Assembly: GCA_032717465.1 (NCBI GenBank)
Contig: CM064671.1
Span: 58,184,864 to 58,248,863 of the forward strand
Source of the DNA: Coenobita brevimanus
Taxonomy: Eukaryota; Arthropoda; Malacostraca; Decapoda; Coenobitidae
Direction of reading: 5' to 3'
DNA: 64,000 bases
Shown here: piece after piece, positions 24,063 through 34,891 of the stretch
How the letters are laid out: each line of letters opens with the position of its first letter
Numbering within the stretch: position 1 is the first letter of the stretch
Notes under the pieces: generated by a model
Told to the model about the DNA's origin: nothing
The model's input: the letters and a program-made list of their open reading frames with translations, nothing else
Database searches by the model: none
Made by a program: the position numbers and the translations under genes

Positions 24063-24843
24063 TAGGGGAGTGTTGTTTGTGGTGAGGTGTTGGATGTGAC
24101 TGTGTTCTGCTGTCCAGTTTGTGAGAAGGGTCACTGTAGATTTGGCTGGGGCTATTTTGAGCCTCTTTGTGGTGAACCATTCGTGTAGTGTGTTGAGGTA
24201 AGGTTGAATGATGTGTGCAGTTGTGTTTGCATTTTGGTGCATACATGTAAGTGTTATATCATCTGCATAGGAAGTTATTGTATCTGTGGTGTGTGGGGTG
24301 TGGATACGTCGTGCATGTATAGGTTAAAGAGTATAAGGGATAAAACAGAACCTTGGGGGACACCGTTTGTGAAGTTTCTGATGTTAGAAGACTGACGGGC
24401 AAATGTTATGTGTGCACATCTGCCTGCTAAGTAGTTTGCCAGCCATCTTTTTGTGTTATTGTGCATGTTTATGTTGAATATTTTGTGAGGTTGTGACGGG
24501 GGATGGCATCAAAAGCTTTTCTAATGTCTAGTGTGATTAGGAGTGTTCTGTGTGGTGGCCTAGCTGAATTCATGCCATCGGAAACTCTCTGTGTAAGGTC
24601 TGTAAGAAGGATGTTTGTGAAGTGTAGTGGCCTAAAGCCATGTTGTGACTGGGCTAGAGGAATGTGAGGTGTGACTAGTTGTAGTACCAGTCGTTCAGTG
24701 ACTTTAGAAGGGGTGCAGAGGAGTGTGATGGGGCGATGTGAGGAGGGTAACGTGGGGTCTTTGTTGGGTTTAGGGATAGTGATGATCTTGCCATGCTTCC
24801 AGATGTTGGGTATTATGTTGTATGAGTAGCTGTAGTTTGACAT
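23796..24843 (-). pseudogene. LINE reverse transcriptase, interrupted
   Basis: Three open pieces carry the reverse transcriptase. 24,469-24,843 has KIITIPKPNKDP, HRPITLLCTPSKVTERL and LDIRKAFDAIPRHNL. 24,275-24,466 has RCAHITFARQSSN and NGVPQGSVLSLILFNLYM. 23,796-24,242 has KLDS-like and KILGVTYNTSM blocks. A (GT)n microsatellite at 23,997-24,061 lies inside the last piece and inserts a His-Thr run before KILGV. Frameshifts between the pieces disable it. Confidence 0.82.
23997..24061. repeat. (GT)n microsatellite inside reverse transcriptase
   Basis: About 32 GT units on the plus strand, read on the coding strand as alternating His and Thr codons within a conserved protein region. Confidence 0.95.
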
Positions 24844-25259
24844 GTTGGTGAGTGCTTGTATACCTTGTGGTCCTAGGTGTTTAAGGTGAATGTTGCTTAT
24901 GTTGTCTGGTCCACAGGCAGATGAGTGCTTGAGGTTGTTAATGATGTGCTTCGTCTGGTTGTAGGTGAAAGGTACGTAGTCTGGGTCTGTGGGGAACTGT
25001 CCCTTATGTCGGATGATACGTCGGTCTTCGGGATGGGGGTTTAGATGGCTGACTTGTGAAAAGTGATTGATGAGAGTGTTTGCTTGTTGTTTGTTTGAGG
25101 GTATGGTGTCTGTTGTTGTGATGGCAGCGTGTGATTGTGTGGTGTTGCTGTTGGAAAGTGTGATGCTATTTAGTGTTTTGTAGAGTCTGCTGATGTTTAT
25201 TTTATGGTCAAGTGTTTGGAGGTAATTTTTCCAGTTTAGTGTTTGCTGTTCTGATAATA

Positions 25260-26188
25260 TTATTGTTTATTTGAGTGTTGAGTTCTTGTATTTGTTGTAC
25301 GGTGTCTTGTGTATGGGGTGTTAGGAAGTGTCGCAGTGTGTCCCATTGTCTGATGAGGCCTTGAATTTCTGGTATGAAGTTGGGGTTGTCTCTTTCTGTT
25401 GCCCCTAGGAATGTGTCTTTTGTCTGCGTTTTGTATAACTGTATTGAAAGTGTGCACAGCGGTGCTGATGTTTGTGATGGGTGTACTGTTTAGTGTTTCG
25501 AAATGTTGTTCTGTTTCAGTTACAAAGGCCTCCCAGTTGGCTCTCTTATAATTAGTGTATGTGTGTTTGTGGCCAGGTGGGGTGATTCTGGTTTTGGTAG
25601 TGATGACGATTGGGAGATGATCAGAACCTAAGGTTTTGACCACTCTCCATGGTGTAGTGGGGGCGAGGTTTGGGGAGCAGAAGGTGATGTCTGGAGATGA
25701 TGGGAGGAATAGGGCTTGGTGTGGGATATGAGTATGTTGGTCTAGATTGTTCAGTATGAAAAGATGATCTGCCTGGGACTGTAGTACCAGCCCTCTGTCT
25801 GTGTCAGGGTTGTTGACATGCCAGGCCGACGACTTGGCATTGAAATCACCACCCACGATGATGTTGGGTATGGTAGTGATGTGGTATATCTGTGGAGAGT
25901 AACTGTGTGTTACTGTGGGGGACGACTGGGGGGGGGGGATGTATGTTTTAGCGATTGTTATGTGTGATTTGTTACCAGCGCGTATTTTAATTGATTGTAT
26001 TTCTGTTGTGGTGTCATGTGGGGGGAAAAGTGACTTTGTGTGTGCACTGGTATCTGTATAGTTGATGGGTTTGTGTACCAGGGTGATGAGTCCACCGCCA
26101 CCGCCGTCGGCCCGATCTTGTCGAATGGTGGTGAAGGTGTTTTCTGTGCTCTGTGTAGTTTTGTTTCTTGTAAGATGGCAATGTGCAT
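25260..26188 (-). pseudogene. LINE APE endonuclease
   Basis: 25,958-26,188 begins MHIAILQETKLH (the catalytic ETK block). 25,260-25,856 continues with GGDFNAKSSAWHV, a DITFCSPNL block and GSDHLPIVITTK (catalytic SDH). A frame change separates the two pieces. The region 24,844-25,259 between this domain and the reverse transcriptase is the linker. Confidence 0.82.
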
Positions 26189-26223
26189 GTTCTGTTGTTT
26201 GATGTATTGTGTGAGTACTTGTT

Positions 26224-26853
26224 TTATTGGTGTTTATGCAATCTATGTTTAACTGAATGATGTTTATGTTGTGTGTGCAATGTGTGTTGGCTGCTGCAGC
26301 ACGGGGGGGAGGTGGTGTGGGTTGAGGGGAAGAGGAGGTTGTGATGGAGGTAAGGGTTGAGGTGCATTAGGATGGGTTGGAATGGGAGGAATTGGGGGAC
26401 TGGATGGTGTGGGAAGGGTCGGTGGGTTTGGCTGTGGAGGTGTGAAGGAAGTAGGAATAGGATTGGAAGGGGGTTGGTGGATGGGGGGAAGGAGCATAAG
26501 GAGCAGGTCCAGGTGTTTGTGTAATGTTTTCTGGATGCAAGTGTTGTGCAGGTGTAATGGATCCAGTTCTTGCTGGAATTGCACTGAACTGAACCCTTTG
26601 TCTGTCGGCTCGACGTGATAGGTTTTGAGCAAGTTGGACATGTGTATTTGTTGGTGGGTCCTGGATTGCTCTCAATGTCCCCGGCTAGAAGTCGTCGAGA
26701 AATGACAGCCGGGAAGTCATTTCTCGGTGTAGAAAAAACGGTGTTGTGTGTTTTGTGTTGGGAGATGTGGTACTTGCCCGGGCGACCGAAGCCACTCCCA
26801 GGTACTCGAGCCCCGTGAGGGGCCGGGGGGGGTTGCAGTGGTTTGGTCCCCAT
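26224..26853 (-). CDS. LINE ORF1 protein with 2A-like motif and PHD-like finger
   Basis: The likely start is the ATG at 26,853. The frame stays open upstream to 26,952 but crosses the element boundary into host RTE sequence. The product is about 209 residues. About 65 residues in, at 26,656-26,694, it reads RRLLAGDIESNPGP, matching the 2A consensus D-x-E-x-N-P-G-P with a hydrophobic upstream run. Such peptides cause ribosomes to skip the Gly-Pro bond, so the N-terminal part would be released separately. Next comes CPTCSKPITSSRQ, then WIHYTCTTL and a CSLC pair, an array of Cys and His resembling a PHD finger. The rest is Pro-rich. The frame is open, although downstream ORFs are broken. Confidence 0.75.
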   Translation of the reverse strand: MGTKPLQPPPAPHGARVPGSGFGRPGKYHISQHKTHNTVFSTPRNDFPAVISRRLLAGDIESNPGPTNKYTCPTCSKPITSSRQTKGSVQCNSSKNWIHYTCTTLASRKHYTNTWTCSLCSFPPSTNPLPILFLLPSHLHSQTHRPFPHHPVPQFLPFQPILMHLNPYLHHNLLFPSTHTTSPPCCSSQHTLHTQHKHHSVKHRLHKHQ

Positions 26854-26924
26854 GCTGTCCTCCTCTTCTCTTCGACAGCCTCTGGGGGGTAGACCCACGA
26901 CGAAGATGCCACCGCTCCAGGTCC

Positions 26925-26934
26925 CCTTAAGGTG
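26925..26934. repeat. Target-site duplication, right
   Basis: CCTTAAGGTG, the partner of 23,081-23,090. Confidence 0.85.
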
Positions 26935-27943
26935 TTCTCTCCATCTGCTCACTTTTTCTCCCTAATTCTCCACTAGAAATCTACCATTTTTATCTTTCAC
27001 TCCCCTACTAACTTCACTGCCACCCTGTCTACCTCTCTTTACCTCTTGTCAGAACAGTTTCTTACATTCCCTTCACTTTACACTCAAATTCCTTCCAAAT
27101 TCCTTATCCACTTTCTTCTTTCTCTCTCTTGTTATCTTTTCACCTCCCTCTTCCATTCTACATATAACTCTCTCTTCCGTCTCTCAACTTCTTCAACGCC
27201 CCTATTTCTCATCCATTCATTATATGCTTTCTACTTTTGTGCCACATCCTGTCTTACCTGTTCATTCCACCATGCTGTTCCTTGTACCCCATTTCGTCTT
27301 CTCCTCACACCACACACCACCTCATGTTGCACATATTTTTTCTGTGAATATCTTGCACACATCTTCCAGGTCCTCCATCTGCTCCAATTCATATTTACCC
27401 AATTGTTCCTCCACTTCCCTCTTATATTCTGCCTTTTTCTCATCCTCTTGTAACCTGTCCACTCTCCTTGCATCTACTCCTTCCTCCCGTTCTTCCCATC
27501 TTCTATTTCTCCATTTTACTTGAACCTTGATTCTGACCATCACTTGGTGGTGGTCAGAAAGTCCACTCCTCCAACCTCTATATGCTGTTGCATCCATCAC
27601 ACATCTTCACATCCTTTCATCCACACACACACAATCAATCATTGCCTTCCTTTCATGCAGTTCACCACCCACTCTTCTCATCACTCGCCATGTATACCTG
27701 TGGATCATTTTGTGCCTGAAGAGGATATTGGCTATCACCAAAGCCCTCCCGGCACAAATGTCCACTAAAGCATTGCCATTCTTATGTATGTCAGCAGGCA
27801 CACCCCACTCACCAACTACTCCATCCACCCTTCACATTCCCTTCTTTACCACTCATATCACCAATCAAAAAAACTCTGTCATTCCTTTCAAACTATTCCA
27901 TGCACAATTCCACACTTGTCCAGAACTCTTCTCTCACTCTGCA
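26935..27943 (-). mobile_element. RTE-like LINE, copy 3, 5' part (endonuclease)
   Basis: Resumes exactly where 23,090 stopped. On the minus strand it holds the linker (27,231-27,473) and endonuclease pieces (27,322-27,600 with GLSDHHQVMVRI; 27,607-27,828 with the ALVDICAGRALVIANILFRH block). Alignment to copy 1 ends at about 27,943 (CTCACTCTGC), so this copy lacks the 5'-most part. Confidence 0.85.
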
Positions 27944-28508
27944 CATGTTTACAAATCGGCTTCATGATGGAACTTCCTTGCAGGGACAATCTCACCATTC
28001 ATAACAGGTGGAGGAGCAAGTGGAAGTCGCGTTTGTCAGGCCATTTCACAGCTCCTAACTTCCCAGACCTAGCTCGCTGTGTGTACAAGTTCTTTGCTGA
28101 GGATTGTCAGGTTCAGGTCGTGACTAGGACCCCGTAAAATCTGACCTGTCTCTTCTTGACAGTGGCACGTGGACTAATTTTGCTGTTCATGTAACACAAG
28201 ACTCAGAGCAAGACTGGTATTTTAATTATCAGTGTACACAGTATGCCTCACACCCATGTACAATTGTACCATCTTTTTGACTATGTGACCGGACACAGCC
28301 TTGCCACCTTGAACATAATTCACTTTTACTTGGCCCAGATTTTCATTGCTTTGCATCTTACTTCACGTAGCTCAGTGGCAGAAAAAGACAATATTCCAGC
28401 TCCAGAGCCTATAAATGAAACTTCTTCTTGACTAGCTTTGTATTCTAGTGCTTTTTATCTATTGTTACAATTCAGCATTCAAGGGAGAGTTGGCAATTTT
28501 AGACCAAG

Positions 28509-28510
<2 letters not shown>
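27944..28510. other. Unassigned; no supported gene
   Basis: A plus-strand stretch is open in pieces (for example NRWRSKWKSRLSGHF, then DLARCVYKFFAEDCQ), interrupted by stops. The pattern resembles a decayed coding fragment, but I cannot name a family. Confidence 0.3.

Positions 28511-28581
<71 letters not shown>
28511..28581. repeat. (AC)n microsatellite
   Basis: About 35 uninterrupted AC units. The 400 bases to its right (28,582-28,983) hold nothing I recognise apart from the probable 3' UTR of the receptor gene. Confidence 0.95.
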
Positions 28582-28583
<2 letters not shown>

Positions 28584-28983
28584 AAAAAATTGTGATGTGT
28601 TTGGACATTTATTAGGCATGGCTCAAAAAAGAATCATTTAATCAGTTATTCAGAGGTTTCCCGCAGAGTCTACCTATCAGAGTCTAGATGTTTCATTCCT
28701 CTTAGTGTGCATGAATTTCATACATGACCATTTAATTCAGCTCTATGTATTATATCGAACACAACGACTGTTTATCAGTATCTGAATACAATAGTCCGTC
28801 AGCAGCATGCATACAGTAACAATGTGTGAAATAGTTAATAATGAACAAACACGAAATTGTGTATATTCTACTAAGAGAACAAGCATTTTCTAATTGTCTT
28901 GGTTAATTCTATTGCAAATTATGCTGAGCTATGACTGTTCCTACTGGCAAATGACTCTTTGTAGCTCAGGAGAAGCCTAACAC

Positions 28984-29268
28984 TTATTGAGAAGAGGTTA
29001 TGCCTGTGTTCTGTCTTCCACGAACAGATACGAACCTTCCCAAAATTATCTCTGATACCATGGTCACACACCCTAAGCTGAGGCCCAGGAGGAGAAGCAA
29101 TAGAGGTCCTTGAATGTGTGTGATTGTTAAACTTTGTAGGATGGAACTGCTGAAGTCGTCTTCTATCTTCTCTCCCTGTTTTTCATTCAGTTCTTGCCGT
29201 CTCTTTAGGCGACGCTCCCGTGCAGCAGAGTCTAACACTTCTTTTTTCCATTGTTCATATAATCCTGC
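28984..29268 (-). CDS. IR exon h: TM3 and C-terminal tail
   Basis: Acceptor ctcgtcacttag|GCAGG. It encodes AGLYEQWKKEVLDSAARERR, then THIQGPLLLLLLGLSLGCV and a 20-residue cytoplasmic tail ending TSSQ, with TAA at 28,984-28,986. It is a homologue of the orphan exon at 2,171-2,422. Confidence 0.9.
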   Translation of the reverse strand, partial: AGLYEQWKKEVLDSAARERRLKRRQELNEKQGEKIEDDFSSSILQSLTITHIQGPLLLLLLGLSLGCVTMVSEIILGRFVSVRGRQNTGITSSQ

Positions 29269-32200
29269 CTAAGTGACGAGAGAGCCATTAGTGGATAATA
29301 TTTTTAAATTTTCCTCGTTTACTAGGGACAGGTATTTTTTTATAAGCAAATGTAAAACATATACACATATTTATCATTGTAATACACTGTATCACGTAAC
29401 CTACCTGTGATACAATCCTCAGCACCATGTCGAATGCAGGCTTATAGGGAGCATCATGTGGTATGGGCCAGGCCATATGCATATTAAACATGCCCTCCCT
29501 CCCTAAGTACAGAGGAGAGGATCCATCAAGCCGTAGAAAATGTTTGGATATTGTTAGCTCCATATTTAAGTGACCTCCAGCGTGAGACTGCCTGAGGACA
29601 ACACAGAAATACTCTTAATTCGGTGTTTTCGTGTTACATTTCTAATTATGAGAAACTTATGAAATACAGAGATCACATACAGCATCTTTAATATTATGAC
29701 TAGGTTGGGTTCTAACTTCCAGTAAATGTATGTCTGTAGTGTAGCGGTCAACTTACACACGTGTGACATTGGCAGATACATCAATATTCATATTCAAACA
29801 GTATTTTGTAGGCCCTGAGAGTCAGCTGCTTCGAACACCACCTTCCGTCAATGGAAGTGAGCTGCTCTAATGTAGAAGGGGTTTGGAGTGTAAGGTCATA
29901 AGTGAATGGTGAACTTATGCTGTAGTGCCATTTTTTTTAAAATCAATGAAGAAGGAGCCACAAGCCAGGAACCTGCAAATTGCTCCTTTCAAGAAAAAAC
30001 AAAAGCAAGATAACAGACAGCCAAATTCAAGATCCATTCATTTTGAGATGTCTGGAAACACTGCGTTTGGAGATCATAGGCAGTAGGAAATACAGACAGA
30101 GAGAGACAGTTCCAGATTTGACCTGTTGCACACATGAAGGACTGGAAGTAAGTGTTAACACTTGCATTAGGGAGTTGGACAGAAAAGGGATAACAGTTTG
30201 TTGCTAGACGGGTGCTACGCACCCACCATAGTGGTGGAGGGATGCAAGCAGACAGTTTAGAGGAGTGACCACTGAAGTAACAATAGAAAAGAGATAAAGA
30301 TGCAACAATGCAGCGAAGAGACAGTGGTTGAAAGAAGCCAGTAAGAGGAGGAGAATTAATGAGACGAAAAGCCTTTGACTCCACCTTGTTGAGAAGATCT
30401 GTATGTGAGGAGCATTCCCACACATGAGAGTTGTACTCTACACAGGTGCAAATAAAACCCGTGTATAGAGTCAACAAAAGTGAAGGGATAACGAAGGAAC
30501 GGAGTCAGCTTAGCAAACACAATCTCTTGGAAGCAGCTTTTACAAGAGAGGTGATATGTTCCTTCCATAATATATCCCGAGAAAATGAAACCACAAGTTT
30601 AAAAATAATGCTGGATTGATTTGGATATCGTTAAATATTAGAGGGTACTCCTGTGGTAGATTTAGTCAGGTTGACTGATATAAGAACTGAGTTTTGGTGC
30701 ATTAAAAATACCATTATTTTTATCCCAGTCAGAAATATGAGCCAACTCAGACATGTGTGTCATAGCCTCATCCCTTGATTGTTGGAGCAACTGTTGATAT
30801 GGATGCTGAGGGTCACAGATGGAAAGGTGAAGGGTGGAGTCATCAGCATATGAGTGGATAGAGTAGGATGTACAGCTTAAAAGGTTATAAATGAATATCA
30901 GGAAGAGAGGTGGATATAGAACAAAACCCTGAGGAACACCCCCACTGATAGCTCTAAGAGAATAAAGGTGGCCGTCTACAAAAGCAGCTGTAGAACGACC
31001 AGGAAGGAAGCTATTGATGAAGGCACAGATAGAAGCATAGAAACAGTAAGAGGTAGTTTGGAAATTAAAGATTTTTGCCAAACTCGATCAAAAAACTTTG
31101 AGGTGTCAGGTTCAATGGCAAAACATTCTTCGAAGTCCCGAAAGGAGGATGACAAGGAGGCTGAAAGGTAGGTGAGAAGATCGCTAGTGGAACGTCCCTG
31201 GTGGAACCCGTACTGACGATTAGAAAGAAGGTTATGATAGGAAACTTTTGAAACGCAGGATGTTAAAGCAATTGGGTGATAGAGGAAAGGGAATGGTCAA
31301 CCTTTTTTGGGACAGGCTGAGGGTAAATTTCCAGCAAGAAGGAAAGGTGCAAGTTGATGGACAAAGGTGAAAGAGTTTACCTTGGCAGGGATTAAGCACA
31401 GAAACACAGTTCTTGATGATGACAGAAGGGACCCCATCAGGCCCATATGCTTTGTTAGTTTTGAGGCCAGTGATGGCAGAAAATGCATCAACTGAAGAAA
31501 CTTTAACATCAGCCATGAGGAAGTCAGAAGTGAGAAGTGGTGAAGGGACAGCACCAGAATCATCTAGGTGGAACTGGGGGAGAAAACATGAGTGAAGAGT
31601 TCTGTTTTATCAGTAGAAGAAATAGTTACACAGCCACCAGAGTGAAAAAGAGGAGGGAAGGATGATGAGATAAAATTGTTAGAAAGGTTTTCGGCAAGAT
31701 GCTAGAAGGAGTGGAAAAAGTTCGAGTGGGAGATTTCACAGCATTTAGTATGAACGAAATTATTTTTATCAAAGCAAAGAACAGACTTGGCACGATTTCA
31801 CGCAGAAATGCAGAAGAGGTGAGATTCTGGAGTGTGTTGGCTCCGGTACCTTTTTTAGGCTTTCTCCTTGCTGTGGACAACATGAGAACAAGTGTGACTA
31901 AACCTAGTTTTCTCTCTTGTATTAGTCAAAGGATATGAGAAAGGAATGTATGCGTCCATGCCCAAGAGAATAACCTCTGTAATGAGCAGGGCACACCCAG
32001 AGGGCTCCCAACCATGAATGAAAATATCACTCCAAAGAAAATCAAAGAAATCCTGCCTGAGGGCCTCCCATTCAGCAGCTTCAATGTAGCCTTACTGGAA
32101 TGATTGGAAAGGTTAGGGTGATAATGCTGTGATCAGAGGAACCCAACGGAGAGGAAAGATTAGCAGCTTAAGCAGAAGGATTAGTTGTAAGGAAGAGATC

Positions 32201-34818
32201 AAATACGTTGGAACTCTTTCCAGGGCGGTCAGGGATATGGGTAAGATGCTGTACAAGCTGCTCTAGGTCGTTAAGGATAGAAAGGATGTAGGCTTGTTCA
32301 CCACCAGGTGGGTCAGTGAAAGGAGACGAGAGCCAATGGATGTGGTGGACATTGGAATCTCCCAGAATTAAGAAAATTTGTCATCAAAGTTATTCAACAG
32401 GATGTGAATATAAGAAAAGATGGGAAGGACAGACTGTTGCTCTCGTCAATGTCTACTGTGTTGGAATTGTACCCACGATCATAATATTTACCTTTAAGAG
32501 ATAGACTAGACCCATCTGACAACCGAATGCTCATCTTATTGTGGCAAACATAAAATAAAGTACATTAAAACCTTCATAAGGAGAAGAACTGGACTGGTGA
32601 TGATTTTGAAATGCTGTCATTAGTAACTGACACAATATTCACTAAGTATGAATAGGAAATAAGAATAGGAGCTGCAGCCTGTTTTGAAACAGACTAAATT
32701 TTATACAATGGCCATGCACATTCACAACCCATGTGTTTCTGAAAATCCTCGGTGATCATACCAGTTATCATTTAACTTATAAAGTCCAACGAGGTTTGTT
32801 TTAATTCAGTCATGGGACCATGGAGATAACATATTTTCTCTAAGGGTGTGAGTGCTCACCATCCAGTTGTTTGACAGAGTGATGCATTTTGCTACCTACA
32901 CTGGGTGACAAAATCATATAGTTTCTTGTTAGCGAGGAAAACCATTCACCGTGTTTGCTAAACACTGTATAATCAAACTGAGGCCTGGTGATCAAGGAGT
33001 TTAGGAATTCGAGAAGTATAGTCTATAAAGGTTCACATTTGAGGGAAGGTTGGAATTTACAGCTCACACAACACAACTCAGGGGATAAGTAGCCAGCCCA
33101 GTGGCCTTACGCTCCTCATGAACCATAAACTAGCAATGAGTAGGTGGGTGATCTTTTGTTATAATGGTATTAATGAAGATAAGGCCTCAAGTTTTACAAG
33201 TTATCTCAGACCTGAGGAAAACTGTTTGGTGTCAGTAAACAGTGATGCAAACTATCACTGTCGTGTTTTTTTCGAATTTTTTGCTGAAAATCGTCCGACA
33301 ACCATAATAAGCCAAAAGTAAGTCATGGCTGGCCTAAATACTAAAAAGGCATCATTGGGCTGAAGAGATTAACGACAACTCACTTTTTCTGAAGAGCAGC
33401 AGTGAGTCCCTTAATATTGTCAAAGCCCAATTGTATCAGGTTACCCATCGCTCTGAACAGACTAGATTCAGAACTTAAAAGGTATGTCTTGAACGACGAA
33501 CCAGAAGAGTCCAATGTTACTCTGCAAAACAATAACATTTTATTATGTAAATAAAATGAAAAGGCAATGCCTTCAACAGACTAATTGAATAATAATGTAG
33601 AAACTGCTCATTAATAACTTGCATCTGCCATTTTTAAATATGAACACGTACAATCAACCACCTATGTCTTACGGTTCAGTGTTCAAGAAATATTTATATA
33701 ATTTAGTTATACCAGTTGTTTATAATGAAATATATACGGTACCCTAATGCTTCTGTCTTAGAAACAGTATCAGGATTTTGAACATTCGGAATCATGTTCT
33801 CCAGAACAATATATGCTGGAAAATAGATTTCAAAACCAAAAATATGACCTGAAATACTTTCATATTTTTTTGGATAAGAGGAGGATGTACTGAGCTGCCA
33901 TACACTACATGAACAAATGATCTGCAAATGTTGAAGAAGAAAGAGTCATTTTGAGGTATGAGACCGAATCAACCCTGTTAGTGGCTCAGATTGTAAATTC
34001 AGTGTTATAATGAACTAGGCTTCTGAGTTCTCGTACATTTCTTGACATTAACAGAAATTCATAGAGAAACGTTCTGCTTTTGTCCAAAGGAAAACCATTT
34101 TGTACGCCTGTCGGCATCACAAATCCCTAAGAACTTAACCCGGGACTGGAACTACGAATTTAATAATGCAGAAAAATAATTTTTAAGACAAACTCAGGAA
34201 CTGAAGCTAAACGAAAGCAGGTCACGCGAAAAAAGTTACGCAAAATTACCTTCGATTATTATTTTATACTCAGTTCAGCTTATGCTCGGTAATAATGACA
34301 AGCAGAGAAGTCTGGAGATATACATACGGTTTCATTATGCCATCGGACAGTTCTCGCGCTGGATAGACATTTGGTTTAATGACAAGGCGGACTTCCTTAA
34401 TAATGCCGCCGTTAGCAGCAAAAACAGCATTTACTGAGGGAAATGAACCTAGAATAGTCATGGTCTCGAGTGTTCTTTGCACTGAACACAAGAAAGATAT
34501 GTAGGAACTTAACTAGTTTGATAACACATTCTAACTGCAACTGTCAGTGAGCAACAGTTTTGCTTCAGTTTTATGACAGTCTTTGAGCTGTTCTTTTCCT
34601 TTACAAAATAAAATCTTGTTTATACATAATAGCGTTGCACACTATAATGCACATGGAATTATCACTTGAAGTTAAAATTTCACAGCTGCGTGACAGTCTC
34701 TGCGTACAGCACTAATCTCCACCCAGTCATCTTTCCCTTTAGGGGGCACTGATATAATATATGTTACTATTATATAAACAATTTTCGACCCTTAACTACT
34801 CTTAAGAATGAAACAGAA

Positions 34819-34891
<73 letters not shown>

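Larger units (their letters stand above)
23091..26924 (-). mobile_element. Jockey/CR1-like LINE with 2A and PHD motifs, complete insertion
   Basis: A 3.83-kb non-LTR element on the minus strand, bounded by a 10-bp target duplication. Order from its 5' end: ORF1 with a 2A-like motif and PHD-like finger, APE endonuclease, reverse transcriptase, C-terminal zinc knuckle, then a stop codon followed at once by a (CTA)n tail at 23,091-23,118. The coding regions contain frameshifts, so this copy is probably inactive. Because it interrupts RTE-like copy 3, it is younger than that copy. Confidence 0.88.

Noticed and set aside
33703..33927. Minus-strand open stretch (SGHIFGFEIYFPAYIVLENM) as a receptor exon
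   Set aside because: It has a usable donor nearby, but inserting it between exons e and f breaks the phase-matched junction AA|A (Lys) and the conserved VDK-VTL continuity.
34270..34491. Minus-strand open stretch (TILGSFPSVNAVFAANGG) as an S2 exon
   Set aside because: Exon f fits the S2 pattern and the phase, and including this stretch would duplicate that position. No good acceptor.
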